Shown here: positions 7,964 through 18,608 of the stretch, in pieces
Position numbering within the stretch: the first letter of the stretch is position 1
Layout of the letters: each line of letters starts with the position of its first letter
DNA from: Streptococcus suis
GTDB lineage: Bacteria > Bacillota > Bacilli > Lactobacillales > Streptococcaceae
Length of the DNA stretch: 64,000 nucleotides
Assembly: GCF_019856455.1 (NCBI RefSeq)
Contig: NZ_CP082205.1
Coordinates: 1,984,001-2,048,000, forward strand
Reading direction: 5' to 3'
Notes under the pieces: model-generated
Databases searched by the model: none
What the model saw: only the letters and a program-made list of their open reading frames with translations
What the model was told of the DNA's origin: nothing
Translations under genes and position numbers: made by a program

Positions 7964-9220
7964 ATGCTACACAAAGAAAAACCTGACTATAACCGCAATC
8001 AGTACGGTTTCTATACCCTTGACCAGCTTGTGCCTGCAGATCATTTCCTGCGCCAAGTGGAAGTTGTGATTGACTTCGACTTCATTTATGACCTAGTAGA
8101 AGATACCTATTCGCCTGATAATGGTCGTCCTAGTCTTGACCCTGTCATGTTAGTTAAAATTCCTCTGATTCAGTGCTTTTATGGTATTCGTTCCATGCGT
8201 CAGACCATCAAGGATATTGAAGTGAACACTGCCTATCGCTGGTTTCTTGGTTTAACCCTAGATGACAAGGTGCCTCACTTCACGACATACGACAAAAATT
8301 ATTCCCGTCGCTTTCAAGAGAAAGGGTTGATTGAGTCCATTTTCACACATATTCTTGGGCTGTGTATCAATGCAGGCCTGATTGACCCGACGGAGATTTT
8401 CATAGACGGAACTCATATTAAAGCTGCGGCCAATAATCGTAAGTTTATCAACCAAGAGGTGGAAAAGCAGGCTAAATTCATGAGTGAACAGTTGGAAATC
8501 GAAATTAATCAAGATCGGGTAAAGCACGGAAAAAAGCCGCTCGGGCCCGCCAAAGAGCCAGAGCCCATCGCTAAGAAAATCTCCACAACCGACCCAGAAA
8601 GTGGCTGGTTCCACAAAGGTGATCATAAGGAAGTTTTCGCTTATTCTGCCCAAGTTGCCTGTGATAAGTATGGCTGGGCACTTGCTTATAGTGTTGAGGC
8701 TGGTAATATCCATGACAGTCAGGCTTTTCCTGCACTTTTCGCCAAGCTTGAACCCTTGAAACCAGAGTATATCATTGCGGATTCGGGCTATAAAACTCCC
8801 AGTATTGCCAAGTTTCTAATTGATAAGGAAATCACTCCTGTCCTTCCCTACACCCGTCCTCGTGGGAAGAAGGGACAACTTCGTCCTAAAGATTTTGTCT
8901 ATGACGAACACTTCGATTGTGTCCTGTGTCCTGAACATCAGGCCTTGACCTATCGCACGACTACCCGAGAAGGCTACCGAGAATACAAAAGTGATCCAGC
9001 AATTTGTGCCAACTGTCCCCTATTATCAGTATGTACGACCAGTAAGAACCATCAAAAAGTTGTCACGCGGCATATTTGGAAGGAGTATTTGGAACAGTGC
9101 GAGGATATTCGTCATCAAAGAGGGATGAAGGAACTCTATCAACATCGGAAAGAGACGATTGAACGGCTGATATGTAAAGCCCTTTGTCAAGTAAAAACAA
9201 TCGAACTGATAAAAAAATGA
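7964..9220 (+). CDS. IS1182-family transposase, C-terminus lost
   Basis: The 418-residue protein begins MLHKEKPDYNRNQYGFYTLD and has the DDE transposase core of the IS1182 family (FIDGTHIKAAANN; IADSGYKTPS) and a Cys-rich segment (CVLCPEHQAL, CANCPLLSVC). Family members continue past the ERL(F/V) region for another 50-70 residues with the last catalytic-domain helix. Here the match stops at ETIERL and an unrelated tail of about 15 residues follows, so the protein is probably inactive. The gene has a possible -10 (TATAAT near 7931). Confidence 0.75.
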   Translation: MLHKEKPDYNRNQYGFYTLDQLVPADHFLRQVEVVIDFDFIYDLVEDTYSPDNGRPSLDPVMLVKIPLIQCFYGIRSMRQTIKDIEVNTAYRWFLGLTLDDKVPHFTTYDKNYSRRFQEKGLIESIFTHILGLCINAGLIDPTEIFIDGTHIKAAANNRKFINQEVEKQAKFMSEQLEIEINQDRVKHGKKPLGPAKEPEPIAKKISTTDPESGWFHKGDHKEVFAYSAQVACDKYGWALAYSVEAGNIHDSQAFPALFAKLEPLKPEYIIADSGYKTPSIAKFLIDKEITPVLPYTRPRGKKGQLRPKDFVYDEHFDCVLCPEHQALTYRTTTREGYREYKSDPAICANCPLLSVCTTSKNHQKVVTRHIWKEYLEQCEDIRHQRGMKELYQHRKETIERLICKALCQVKTIELIKK

Positions 9221-9283
9221 AAAGTATCTAGAAAGAGCCTAGTTCTTAGCTTCGGGCATTGGCCACTCTGATATTCGTGGATT

Positions 9284-9543
9284 GGTTACCTACAGGTCAA
9301 TGGTTCTGCCGCGAGTCCTACTCTCTATAAGCGTGGATCACAATTGTGCCACTTAGTCGTTTCGTAGATGACTCAAACCTTGAAGTCCTAAACTCCTTCA
9401 AGATACTTTCCATTCAAACATGATTTCAATCCTTATTTCTGTCCAAATTCACCCAGTGATTTTGGATAGAAATAGGGATTCCTCATCGCTCTGCGATGAT
9501 AAAACTTAATGGTCAAAAGTGTACATGAAAACAAGCGCTAACT
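9284..9543. ncRNA. Structured non-coding end of the IS1111-like element, candidate guide RNA region
   Basis: This 260-bp stretch has no gene. It contains a 20-bp hairpin at 9428-9480 (AATCCTTATTTCTGTCCAAA paired with its near complement; two G-U if read on the plus strand, two A-C mismatches if read on the minus strand), a smaller one CTTGAAG/CTTCAAG (about 9379-9402), and TCATCG/CGATGA near 9483-9500. IS1111-group elements encode their targeting RNA in the non-coding end downstream of the transposase. That role is inferred here from position and structure. Confidence 0.4.
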
Positions 9544-10665
9544 TCAAGCTATTCTTCCTGTCATCATCCCCCAAATAAAACCAGACAATTCTCGTGCAAT
9601 AGCTGTTTTAGCAACATTTTGTTTCTTATTTTTTCCTAGAACAAGTGTGCGATAACGTCTTCTTAAGCGTTCATTAGCCTTATCCGCATAAGCAATCACC
9701 TCCACTCGGTTTCCACTTTGTCTCCTTTTCAATTCTTTGGATTTATACCCAATCGTCCCCTTAGCCAATGATTGTGCAGCTTCTATCAGAAGTCGTCTCA
9801 CATGGCTATTCCCAGCTTTGGTGATAGCACCTCTTCTCTCCTTGTCGCCGCTAGAATTTTCGCTAGGAGTTAGCCCAAGATAAGAAGCAAAATGTTGAGC
9901 TGTCGCAAAGCGATTAAAATCACCGATTTCTGTCACAATGGAAAGAGCAGTTAGTGTTTTAATGCCAATAAAGCAAGAAAGCCGTGAGACCTTCTCTTGG
10001 TAACTGTCGCTTTGACCCAGTTGCTCAATTCGTGCATCATACCGTTCTATTTGATCTACTAATTTCTCATAGGTCAATAGATATTCTGTCAAAATCTCTG
10101 CGTAAAGTCCATCAGGATTTAGGGAACGGAGCCAGCGGACATGTTTCTGTGTCCAATTACTGCTTCCCTCGGTATAGCGAAAATCATGTCGGAGACAGAA
10201 GGCAAGAATTTGTTGTTTGATTTTCTTCAGAGCCACTTTGTGGTCTGTTCTCATGCGGATATATTCTTTGACTTGTTCATCCTCAACAGTAGGAATATGA
10301 ACAGGCCGATAGCTACGAAAGGCCAGAGCTTTTGCGAGCTGAGCTGCATCTTTTTTATCAGTCTTAACACGCTTAGATCCTTCCTTCATCACCGTTGTAG
10401 GCGCCATCACGATACAGGGGATCCCGTGAGCTTGTAGCTGGTGATATAGGGTAAATCCAAGACATCCGGCTTCGTAGCCACATAACACTTCTGCATCTTG
10501 ACCATATAAACGACGAAGCTCATTCACATAGTTCACAATATAGCTAACATTTGGACCAACTTTAGTGCTATGTTTGAATTGATTCGCCATCATATCATAA
10601 TAGCAGAGTGAAAAACTTTCTTTGTGAACATCCATTCCGATGAAAAGTGTGGTAAAATGAAACAT
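9544..10665 (-). CDS. IS110-family DEDD transposase
   Basis: The 373-residue protein has the RuvC-like N-terminal domain (FIGMDVHKESFSL with first Asp, CGYEAGCLGF with Glu, RVKTDKKDAAQLA with the last two Asp) and the C-terminal Transposase_20 domain with the catalytic Ser region (SENSSGDKERRGAITKAGN). It looks full length and intact. It stands between a truncated IS1182-type gene and the stkP terminator. Confidence 0.88.
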   Translation of the reverse strand: MFHFTTLFIGMDVHKESFSLCYYDMMANQFKHSTKVGPNVSYIVNYVNELRRLYGQDAEVLCGYEAGCLGFTLYHQLQAHGIPCIVMAPTTVMKEGSKRVKTDKKDAAQLAKALAFRSYRPVHIPTVEDEQVKEYIRMRTDHKVALKKIKQQILAFCLRHDFRYTEGSSNWTQKHVRWLRSLNPDGLYAEILTEYLLTYEKLVDQIERYDARIEQLGQSDSYQEKVSRLSCFIGIKTLTALSIVTEIGDFNRFATAQHFASYLGLTPSENSSGDKERRGAITKAGNSHVRRLLIEAAQSLAKGTIGYKSKELKRRQSGNRVEVIAYADKANERLRRRYRTLVLGKNKKQNVAKTAIARELSGFIWGMMTGRIA

Positions 10666-10774
10666 ATAAGACCTCCAATTGAGTGTGGTAATTCCTGTTA
10701 GAAGTTGATTGTTTTTTTATTCTAGTGTACAGGTAAATCCACGAATTCTCAACTGGGGGTCTTTACATATTGTC

Positions 10775-10866
10775 TATATTAGTTCAAAGCAACGAGATGC
10801 AGGCTATACTTGGGTACGGCAAAGTAAATTAACGAAGCAAGCAAAATAAACTAAACATGACTATAA
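10775..10866. repeat. Short palindromic repeat (MITE-like), degenerate copy
   Basis: The segment carries GGCTATACTTGGGTACGGCAA and ends in AACTAAACATGACTATA. It matches the core and right end of the copies at 54057-54163 and 54379-54484. The left end is diverged. The rest of 10666-10963 holds the IS end and otherwise nothing I recognise. Confidence 0.55.
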
Positions 10867-10963
10867 ACTATGCAAATCACTCCTAGGCCATCACTCTTGA
10901 TGGACAGAAGGAAACAATTTTGGCATAGGGGACCGCTCACAAGCTACGCTCTCTAATCAAGAG

Positions 10964-10993
10964 AAAAAGGTTCGGCATCTGCCCAACCTTTTT
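10964..10993 (-). terminator. stkP terminator
   Basis: A 9-bp stem AAAAAGGTT / AACCTTTTT lies directly after the stkP stop codon, with T-rich sequence on the minus strand. Confidence 0.75.
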
Positions 10994-10998
10994 CATCT

Positions 10999-12993
10999 TT
11001 ATCGTCCGCTATCTGTTGAAGTACTTGTGCTGGTGGAACTTCCTGTTGAGGAATCGCTACTGGTGCCGGTTGATGCAACGGTGACATACAAGGTAACTGT
11101 TCCATCAATTGTTGCTCCAGCAGCAGGATATTGTCCAATGACGATGTCACTTGTCGTTGAGTAGTAGCTTCTATCTTCTTGTTTTTCAATACTTTCCACA
11201 TTGACGCCTAGCGTTTGTAATTGACTACGTGCCTGTGAATAGGTGTAATTGCCAGATGTTAAATCAGGCATAATCAATTCTTTTCCTTTTGAAACAACTA
11301 GATTGATGATAGAACCTTTTGTCAACTCTGTATTGGCAACGGGATCTGTACTGATAACCTGACCCGCAGTAACAGATGAGCTATATTCCTGAGTAATAGT
11401 TCCAATACTGAAGCCTGCTGTCTGAAGAATTTGAGTAGCATTCTCCTGAGTTTTTCCAACAACGTTTGGCACAACTTGTGGCGCTACTCCTTTGGAAACA
11501 TAAAGGGTAATTTTTGCCCCCTTCTCAGCAGAACTATTTGCTCCTGGATCTGTTTTGATGACAAGTCCTTGGGCAACTTTTTCGCTATATTCTTCTTTTA
11601 TTGTCACTTGGAAACCAAGAGCCTCCAATTCCTGCCGTGCAGTATCAGAATCCTTATCTGTCACATCTGGAATAGATACCATCGCAGCCGTTGCTACTAC
11701 AATATCAATCTTACTTCCTTGACGTCTGGTCGTCTTTGCAGCCGGAGAGGTCCGTATTACCAAGCCTTCATCTACAGTCGCTGTCGCTTCTTCTGTGATG
11801 TTTCCAACTTCCAATCCTGCCACTTCAATCATTTCTGTAGCTTTTTCAACGGTTTGACCAGACACATCAGGGACTGTAACTGTTCGTGGAGTGTTGAAAA
11901 ACATGAGTCCAGCCGCTATGACTGTTAACAAAATAGCCCCTATCAAGACTTTGTAGCGTGTACGCATACCTGGCCTTGGTTTTGAAACAGGCTTATTTCC
12001 CGACTTCGCCACTTCTTTCTTACCAGGCCCCTTATCCGTCGCAGAAACTTGGGCAGAACTGTTTGTATGCGGTACTTTCGTTTCAACATTGGCTTGGGAG
12101 AGTTTCGGCAAGGTTTTTGTATCAACCTTGTTCCCTTCTAGTTCAACCCTGGGTTCATTCCGACGATCCATGGATAGAGCCGAAGCTAAATCTGCATACA
12201 TTTCTGCAACCGACTTATAGCGCTCGTTTAATTTTTTAGCCGTTGCTTTTAGTACAACATTTTCTAAGGCTTGAGGTACATTGGCATTCTCTTCTCTAAC
12301 AGATGGGAGAGGTTTTTGGAAATGCTGAAGAGCGATCGTCACAGCACTATCTCCATCATAGGGAATACGCCCCGTCAACATTTCAAAAAGTATGATTCCC
12401 ATTGCATAAATGTCACTTTGAATGGTCGCTTTCGAACCACGCGCCTGCTCAGGTGAAAGATAGTGAACAGACCCCAACATGGAGTTGGTTTGTGTCAAAC
12501 TCGTTTCAGCAAAGGCAACTGCAATACCAAAGTCTGTTACTTTAGCGACTCCATTGGAAGTCAAAAGGACGTTCTGAGGTTTCAAATCTCGATGGACAAT
12601 TCCTCTCGTGTGCGCCATGCGCATAGCAAGGAGAATCTGTCCCATAATTCGCACCGCAACATCGTTGGAGAGTGGTGCATTTTCTTTTATATAACGTTTT
12701 AAATCGAGGCCATTGACATATTCCATAGCCAGATACTGTTGACCATCTTCTTCACCGATGTCCGAAATACGAACGATATTGGGATGGTCAAGTTCTGCCA
12801 TGGCACGCGCTTCACGTTGAAAACGCTGGATAGCAATTTGATCTGTCTGATAGTTGGTCCGAAGAACTTTAACAGCAACCTCTTCTCCATCTAAAATCAA
12901 ATCTCTTGCTAGGTAAACATCTGCCATACCGCCTCGACCAATTTGCCGAACGATTCGATACCGACCGGCAAAGATCTTACCGATTTGAATCAT
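10999..12993 (-). CDS. stkP: Serine/threonine protein kinase with PASTA domains
   Basis: This is the single eukaryotic-type Ser/Thr kinase of streptococci, a membrane kinase that senses cell-wall precursors and controls septal growth. Residues 1-275 form the kinase domain: glycine loop [10 protein letters not shown], Lys42 in AVKVLR, HRD at 134-136 and DFG at 154-156. A linker leads to one membrane helix (about 348-366), then four extracellular PASTA repeats (about 370-640) and a Ser/Thr-rich tail. Known substrates in pneumococcus include MapZ; GpsB modulates it, and both are encoded in this window. The stop of pppL overlaps its start by one base. Confidence 0.95.
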   Translation of the reverse strand: MIQIGKIFAGRYRIVRQIGRGGMADVYLARDLILDGEEVAVKVLRTNYQTDQIAIQRFQREARAMAELDHPNIVRISDIGEEDGQQYLAMEYVNGLDLKRYIKENAPLSNDVAVRIMGQILLAMRMAHTRGIVHRDLKPQNVLLTSNGVAKVTDFGIAVAFAETSLTQTNSMLGSVHYLSPEQARGSKATIQSDIYAMGIILFEMLTGRIPYDGDSAVTIALQHFQKPLPSVREENANVPQALENVVLKATAKKLNERYKSVAEMYADLASALSMDRRNEPRVELEGNKVDTKTLPKLSQANVETKVPHTNSSAQVSATDKGPGKKEVAKSGNKPVSKPRPGMRTRYKVLIGAILLTVIAAGLMFFNTPRTVTVPDVSGQTVEKATEMIEVAGLEVGNITEEATATVDEGLVIRTSPAAKTTRRQGSKIDIVVATAAMVSIPDVTDKDSDTARQELEALGFQVTIKEEYSEKVAQGLVIKTDPGANSSAEKGAKITLYVSKGVAPQVVPNVVGKTQENATQILQTAGFSIGTITQEYSSSVTAGQVISTDPVANTELTKGSIINLVVSKGKELIMPDLTSGNYTYSQARSQLQTLGVNVESIEKQEDRSYYSTTSDIVIGQYPAAGATIDGTVTLYVTVASTGTSSDSSTGSSTSTSTSTDSGR

Positions 12994-13730
12994 TACCTAG
13001 CCTCCTCCGTAATGTGAAGCAAACCTACTGTAATATTATCTAGACCGCCTGCATTATTGGCAAAACGTACAAGTGTTTCTACCTTGCTTTCAATTGAAAC
13101 ATCACTCAATACAATATCACGAATGTCCTCGGTTGGTACCATATTGGTTAAGCCATCGCTGTTAATAAGGACATAATCTCCAACCTCAAGAGTTTTCAAA
13201 GCAATGTCTGGTTCAATTGGTTCGGCTTGTCCAATGGACTGCGTTACAATATTTTTTTGAGGATGACGCTGTGCTTCTTCTTCTGTGAGCTGACCAGCTC
13301 GAACAAGGGCACCTACCAGCGAATGGTCGTTGGTTAGACGTGTATATTCATCATCTCTAATCAATCCAACTCGTGAATCTCCAACATGGGCATAGATCAT
13401 TTGGTTGTCGATGACAACAACTGCTTCAAGAGTTGTTCCCATCCCCTTGTATTCTTCTGTCTGTCCAAGTTCATGAATCTTTTGGTTTTCAGCATCAATG
13501 ATTGCAACCATCCATTCACGGACATCATTTAAGGTCACTAATTGAGTATCAACCCAAGCAGCTCCCAAATCTGTTGCTGCCATTTCACTAGCAATATGGC
13601 CGGCACGGTGCCCACCCATTCCATCAGCTAACACGACCAAATCAATCCCTGCACGGTTTTTGTAGCGATTGATATAGTCTTGGTTGTTCGAACGTTTCTG
13701 TCCTACATCAGTAAGTAATGCAATTTCCAT
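12993..13730 (-). CDS. pppL: PP2C-type protein phosphatase, StkP partner
   Basis: The 245-residue PPM/PP2C phosphatase reverses StkP phosphorylation and needs two Mn/Mg ions. Metal-binding motifs are visible: [17 protein letters not shown] and the late DGLTN and [18 protein letters not shown] is the family start; AGGAGGAAG lies about 20 bp upstream, an unusually long distance, and a longer start would add residues unlike relatives. It is co-transcribed with stkP and lies 37 bp after rsmB. Confidence 0.92.
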   Translation of the reverse strand: MEIALLTDVGQKRSNNQDYINRYKNRAGIDLVVLADGMGGHRAGHIASEMAATDLGAAWVDTQLVTLNDVREWMVAIIDAENQKIHELGQTEEYKGMGTTLEAVVVIDNQMIYAHVGDSRVGLIRDDEYTRLTNDHSLVGALVRAGQLTEEEAQRHPQKNIVTQSIGQAEPIEPDIALKTLEVGDYVLINSDGLTNMVPTEDIRDIVLSDVSIESKVETLVRFANNAGGLDNITVGLLHITEEAR

Positions 13731-13767
13731 AATTTTTATCGTTGCTAAGCAACTTCCTCCTCTTATT

Positions 13768-15081
13768 CTAGGATTTTCGTCTAAGTTGACCGATGAAAAA
13801 TCCATCTGTCTTATACTGTTCAGGGGTTATCAACAAGCAGCCATCCACCATAATATCTATTTGAGGGTGTTCTAGTGTCACCTGTTCAAAATTGGGATGG
13901 TTTTGCAGAAATTCTTGAATAACCTCTTGATTTTCCTTAGCAATAATCGTACATGTGCTATAGGTTATTATACCACCGATTTTCAGGCTTTGACAAACAC
14001 TGTCCAGTATCTGCAACTGGATAGTCTTTAGAGAATCAAAGTCCATCGATGCCTTGTTATAACGAATATCTGGCTTACGGCGAATGAGTCCAATACCTGA
14101 ACATGGGGCATCCACTAGGATTTTATCAAAGGTATCTGGACCAAATTCCTCATGAACACGACTGGCGTCCAGACCTTTGGTCTCAATCTTATCTGCTAGG
14201 CCTAAACGACGTGCGTTTTCTTCAATCAGGTTTAGTTTATGATCATATAAATCCAACGCATAAACTTTTCCATCCGTAAGATAGCTTGCCATATGACAGG
14301 TTTTTCCACCCGGAGCTGCACAGGCATCCAAGATGATTTCATCTCCTTGAATATCCAAAGTCGGAGCTACCAATTGACTGGTTTCATCTTGAATGGTGAT
14401 AAGTCCTTTCTTGAAATAATCTGTCCCCGCAAAGTGTCCATGGGATTTAACCAACCCAACTGGTGATAACTGCGAGTGTTGAGCGCCTAGCTCCTCTGCC
14501 AATTGCTCCACTTGTTGACCATCTGTCACGCGTACGCTGGCCTTATTCCGAATATGTAAGCTTTGGAAAATCTTCTCTGCACGTTCATCGCCATATTCTG
14601 CAATCAGGGTTTGGACCAACCAAACTGGCACAGAATACTGAACGGATAAACGTTTGTTCTTTCTTTTAATATCTGCTGGTTTCGGCAAGGAATCCTGACT
14701 AAGCTTACGCAAAATGGCATTAACAAATTTGTCAGTTCTAGGCTTTCGCTTGGCAATATTAACTGCCTCATTGACAACTGCGTGGGGGGGCAATTTATCC
14801 AAATATACCAACTGGTAGAGGCTCAACATGAGGAGATAGTAGACCCAAGTGTCCAACTTTTCTCTATCTTCGATAAAATGTGCCAAATACCACTCTAGGG
14901 TAATTTTACGAGAAACCGTCCCATAAACCAACTCGGTCGCCAAGCCCTTGTCCTGTGCTGATAAACGAGAAGATTCTAGGGCCTTATTGAGAGCGATGTT
15001 CGAGTAAGCACCTTGATCAAAGACTTGTTCCAATACAGATAAGGCTAGACTTCTTGCTGTTTCATGTTTATTGATCACCAA
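13768..15081 (-). CDS. rsmB: 16S rRNA m5C967 methyltransferase RsmB
   Basis: This 437-residue enzyme methylates cytosine 967 of 16S rRNA. An N-terminal NusB-like RNA-binding domain (about 1-140) is followed by a Rossmann methyltransferase domain with SAM motif [14 protein letters not shown] and the two cysteines of the m5C mechanism (DAPCSG and STCTI). The start overlaps the end of fmt by 14 bp. The order fmt-rsmB-pppL-stkP is typical of streptococci. Confidence 0.93.
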   Translation of the reverse strand: MVINKHETARSLALSVLEQVFDQGAYSNIALNKALESSRLSAQDKGLATELVYGTVSRKITLEWYLAHFIEDREKLDTWVYYLLMLSLYQLVYLDKLPPHAVVNEAVNIAKRKPRTDKFVNAILRKLSQDSLPKPADIKRKNKRLSVQYSVPVWLVQTLIAEYGDERAEKIFQSLHIRNKASVRVTDGQQVEQLAEELGAQHSQLSPVGLVKSHGHFAGTDYFKKGLITIQDETSQLVAPTLDIQGDEIILDACAAPGGKTCHMASYLTDGKVYALDLYDHKLNLIEENARRLGLADKIETKGLDASRVHEEFGPDTFDKILVDAPCSGIGLIRRKPDIRYNKASMDFDSLKTIQLQILDSVCQSLKIGGIITYSTCTIIAKENQEVIQEFLQNHPNFEQVTLEHPQIDIMVDGCLLITPEQYKTDGFFIGQLRRKS

Positions 15082-16006
15082 ATTGATCTCCTACTGCAAT
15101 ATCTCGACCTGCACCATTTAAAAAGTCTGCAATGGTCATTTTTGGCTTACCAGCTGGCTGGACAGTTTTCAGAGAAAGGGCTCCCTGACCTGTCGCAATG
15201 ATCAATTCTTTCTTGCGTCGAGCAATAACCCGACCAACTGGTCCTTCACCTTCTGCTTCTACAGCTTCTTGAATTTTAAAACGTTCCCCTTGCCAATAGG
15301 TGTGGGCAACGGGCCACGGGTACATACCGCGAATGTGATTAAATAGTTGACGAGCTGTCTTATTCCAATCCAGTACCTCTTCTTCTGGCTGGATATTTGG
15401 TGAGAAGGTTACCTGTTCTGGATTTTGAGCTACTGGTTTCAAGTCACCAGCAATATAGGCTGGTAAGGTTTGTAATAATAAATCCCGACCAACAACAGCC
15501 AACTTTTCAAACAAGGTGCCGACGTTGTCACTTTCTTCAATAGCAAGGCTATCGCTGGAAATCATGTCACCGGCATCCATTTCCTTGACCATTTCCATGA
15601 TGGTTACGCCGGCACGTTCATCACCGTTAATCAAAGCGTAATGAATAGGGGCACCGCCACGGTATTTAGGAAGAAGAGAAGCATGAACATTGACTGCAAA
15701 GTCAACTGAGTTCAATAATTTGGTTGGTAGGAATTGCCCAAAAGCTGCCGTCACAATCCCATCTGCTCCTAAATTCATCAGCTCATCCATTTCTTGACTT
15801 CCAGATAGCTTCTCTGGTTGATAGACTGGTAAATTGTATTCCAAGGCTACTTCTTTCACAGGTGTCATTTGGATGACTTTTTTTCGTCCAACAGCTCGGT
15901 CTGGCTGGGTAACAACAGCTAAGATTTCATACTGATCATCCGCCAAAAGACCTTTTAAGACTGTCGCAGAAAATGCTGGTGTTCCCATAAAAATCAACTT
16001 TGTCAT
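15068..16006 (-). CDS. fmt: Methionyl-tRNA formyltransferase
   Basis: Fmt formylates initiator Met-tRNA with 10-formyl-THF. The 312-residue protein has the catalytic Asn-His-Asp region ([23 protein letters not shown]) and the C-terminal OB-fold tRNA-binding domain. An extended -10 element (TGGTATAAT, rev. comp. of about 16064-16072) lies upstream, so a promoter may serve the fmt-rsmB-pppL-stkP block. It is separated from priA by about 140 bp with a terminator. Confidence 0.95.
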   Translation of the reverse strand: MTKLIFMGTPAFSATVLKGLLADDQYEILAVVTQPDRAVGRKKVIQMTPVKEVALEYNLPVYQPEKLSGSQEMDELMNLGADGIVTAAFGQFLPTKLLNSVDFAVNVHASLLPKYRGGAPIHYALINGDERAGVTIMEMVKEMDAGDMISSDSLAIEESDNVGTLFEKLAVVGRDLLLQTLPAYIAGDLKPVAQNPEQVTFSPNIQPEEEVLDWNKTARQLFNHIRGMYPWPVAHTYWQGERFKIQEAVEAEGEGPVGRVIARRKKELIIATGQGALSLKTVQPAGKPKMTIADFLNGAGRDIAVGDQFGDQ

Positions 16007-16129
16007 CTTTGCTTTCTCATCTCCTTTACATTACATCGTTCGTACTTATTCTATTATCCCTTAATTATACCATTTTTGCTTATTTTTTCCTTAATTCATG
16101 CCTATTTAAAGCCTTTTAACGCAAAAAAA

Positions 16130-16151
16130 TAAAGCCGATTACTCGACTTTA
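16130..16151 (-). terminator. priA terminator
   Basis: Stem AAAGTCGA / TCGGCTTT (one G-U) with loop GTAA overlaps the priA stop codon and is followed by a run of T on the minus strand. Confidence 0.6.
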
Positions 16152-18539
16152 CATCATATTCTGCGGTTCATTGTCAATAATCAAACGCAAATCTTGATTT
16201 TCTCTCTCCTGCGTCCAATCCAAAATCTGATTCAATACCTCTTCCAAACGGTCTTCATGCCGGTATTTCAAGATGATCTGGTAGTGGTAGAGATTATGGG
16301 TTCTGGCAATAGGCTTGGGCGTCGGTCCCAGGATTTGAATTGCATCTGTTAAGTGTTGACGGAGAAAGGCCACTGTCTCATAGGATTTTTTCACGACAAA
16401 TTCTTCCGACTTGTGCGAAAAGGTTAGACCAACTGTAAAATAATATGGCGGATAGCCAAGATTTTTCCGAATACCCATCTCATAGCGATAAAATCCTTCG
16501 TAGTCCTGTTCTTTGGCAAAGACAATGGCATAGTGATTGGGGTTGTAGGTCTGGATCAGGACCTCTCCTTCCTTATCAGCTCGACCCGCCCGACCAGCTA
16601 CCTGAGTCAGCAACTGGAATGTTCGCTCAGAAGACCGAAAATCAGGCAAATTCAGAGCCGTATCTGCATTGAGCACCCCAACCAAGGTGACATTTGGAAA
16701 ATCCAAGCCCTTGGCAATCATCTGAGTTCCTAGAAGAATATCTGCTTCTCCTCGACCAAAGCGTTCGAGCAAGTCTTCGTGAGCCCCTTTTTTCTTTGTG
16801 GTATCTACATCCATCCGCAAAATTCGAGCTTCTGGCAAGAGCTCCTGCAATTCATCGTAGGCCTTTTGCGTACCCGTCCCATAATAACGAATAGAACGAC
16901 TTTGACAGTTTGGACAGTTCTGAGGAATCCCCTTTTGAAAACCACAATAATGGCAATTCATCGTTTTTGTATCCATGTGAAGCGTCAGGGAAATATCACA
17001 ATTGGGACACTGGTCAACGCTACCGCAATCACGACACATGACAAAAGAAGAATAACCACGCCGATTTAACATGAGAACAACCTGTTCCTTACGAGCCAAC
17101 TTTTCTCTAATTTTCTCAATCAAAACAGGGGTAAAATTACTAGCCTCCTGCTGACCGATATAATCACGGAAATCCACAACTTCCACTTCTGGAATACGAG
17201 CCAAGGAATTAGCACGTTGGTTCAGAGTCAGTCTTCCATAGACTCCCCGACTAGCCCTAGCCCGTGTTTCAAGGCTAGGCGTAGCTGACCCCAAAACCAA
17301 AGTAGCCCGATTATAGTCTGCTCGCAACTTTGCTACATCACGCGCATGATAGCGCGGATTGCTATCCTGCTTGTAGGTCGCTTCATGCTCCTCATCAATG
17401 ATGATAACACCCAAGTTTGTCAAAGGGGCAAAAATGGCCGAACGGGCCCCGACAACCACCTGGGCATTCCCCGCCTCAATCTTCCGCCACTCGTCATACT
17501 TCTCTCCGTCAGACAGACCCGAATGCAAAATCGCAACCTGCTGACCAAAACGAGAAATAAAACGATTGGTCATCTGAGGGGTCAAGGAAATTTCAGGCAC
17601 CAGCATAATAGCTGTTTTCCCCATCTTCAGAACCCTATCAATAACCTGCAGATAAACCTCCGTCTTCCCAGAGCCAGTCACTCCTTGAAGAAGAAATGTC
17701 TGACTTTCCTGACCGATAGAGGCCACAATCTCACGAACCGCAATGGCCTGCTCTGGATTCAAATCCAAGGCCTGCGTTTTTTCTACCTTATCAAAAACAC
17801 CCTGAGTCCGCGACACTTCCTCTTCCCAGACTTCTATATAGCCTTTTTCTTGGAAATAGCGGAGCGTATCAGCTGAATAGTCCGATTTTAGGCTTGAAAG
17901 GAGTTGGTCTTCAGGATGAGTCAAAAGAAATTCTCTTAATTGCTGCCGTTTTTTAGCCCGATTGCCAATGTCTGCTTCTCGTAATTTCTCCAGACAAACT
18001 CGGTACCATTTTTCTGTCTTGATTTGCTTCTTATCCTTGGCCACATAGTCTACCAAGATTTTCCCTGACTGGGCCAGACGCATGATTTTTCCTTGCTCTT
18101 TCACGTCTAAGTCAGAAAAACGAATCTGCTCCTTATCACCAAACAGACTAATCTGCTCTGCAATTTCCAAACCAAGCCCTGGCCTGAGCAATTTATCATA
18201 GGTGGAATTGAGAAGACTTGGCAACATAGCCTTCAAGAGAGTAATTTTGTAGGAGAAAACCGACTTTCTCATCTGGTCAGCCAACCAAAATTGCTCTTGA
18301 TTGAGAACAGGACTATAGTCCAAAACCTCGGCAAGCTCTTTCAAGTCTTGTAAATTATTTTCGTCATCTTCATCAATCAAGTCAACTACAATCCCTTGAA
18401 TCAGCCGATTGCCCTTGCCAAAGGGGACATGGACTCGTACACCAACCATAAGCCCCTCTTCTAAGTCAGAAGGAATCCGATAAGAATAAGCTTGATCAGT
18501 CTGCATCAAGGGGACATCCACAATAACTTGTGCTAACAT
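16149..18539 (-). CDS. priA: Primosomal protein N' (replication restart helicase PriA)
   Basis: PriA recognises stalled forks and loads the replisome. The 796-residue protein has an N-terminal DNA-binding domain, Walker A GVTGSGKTEVY, DEEH box, a zinc-binding insert with paired cysteines (CRDCGSVDQCPNCDI, CHYCG, CPNC), and a C-terminal helicase core (GTQMIAKGLDFPNVTLVGV). Length is normal. It follows rpoZ by about 70 bp in the same direction, the usual gmk-rpoZ-priA order. Confidence 0.95.
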   Translation of the reverse strand: MLAQVIVDVPLMQTDQAYSYRIPSDLEEGLMVGVRVHVPFGKGNRLIQGIVVDLIDEDDENNLQDLKELAEVLDYSPVLNQEQFWLADQMRKSVFSYKITLLKAMLPSLLNSTYDKLLRPGLGLEIAEQISLFGDKEQIRFSDLDVKEQGKIMRLAQSGKILVDYVAKDKKQIKTEKWYRVCLEKLREADIGNRAKKRQQLREFLLTHPEDQLLSSLKSDYSADTLRYFQEKGYIEVWEEEVSRTQGVFDKVEKTQALDLNPEQAIAVREIVASIGQESQTFLLQGVTGSGKTEVYLQVIDRVLKMGKTAIMLVPEISLTPQMTNRFISRFGQQVAILHSGLSDGEKYDEWRKIEAGNAQVVVGARSAIFAPLTNLGVIIIDEEHEATYKQDSNPRYHARDVAKLRADYNRATLVLGSATPSLETRARASRGVYGRLTLNQRANSLARIPEVEVVDFRDYIGQQEASNFTPVLIEKIREKLARKEQVVLMLNRRGYSSFVMCRDCGSVDQCPNCDISLTLHMDTKTMNCHYCGFQKGIPQNCPNCQSRSIRYYGTGTQKAYDELQELLPEARILRMDVDTTKKKGAHEDLLERFGRGEADILLGTQMIAKGLDFPNVTLVGVLNADTALNLPDFRSSERTFQLLTQVAGRAGRADKEGEVLIQTYNPNHYAIVFAKEQDYEGFYRYEMGIRKNLGYPPYYFTVGLTFSHKSEEFVVKKSYETVAFLRQHLTDAIQILGPTPKPIARTHNLYHYQIILKYRHEDRLEEVLNQILDWTQERENQDLRLIIDNEPQNMM

Positions 18540-18608
18540 AGGACCTCCTTTCTATCAATGTCCATAAGTGAAAAGAAACCCGGATGGCAAGCCCAACCGA
18601 GTTTTCTA

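Larger units (their letters stand above)
9265..10752 (-). mobile_element. IS110-family (IS1111-like) insertion sequence
   Basis: The DEDD transposase at 9544-10665 is bracketed by an 11-bp perfect subterminal inverted repeat: ATTCGTGGATT at 9273-9283 and its complement at 10736-10746. Short subterminal repeats and a long non-coding region downstream of the transposase are features of the IS1111 group. Exact ends are not certain (plus or minus about 10 bp). A second imperfect inverted repeat (ATATGTAAAG-CCC) lies outside at 9170-9182 and 10757-10770. Confidence 0.65.

Noticed and set aside
9428..9480. Hairpin read as a plain terminator
   Set aside because: No T run on either side, and the loop and stem are far longer than typical terminators.
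10953..11201. Minus-strand 82-codon frame at the 3' end of stkP
   Set aside because: It is an alternate frame of the stkP tail and runs through its terminator.
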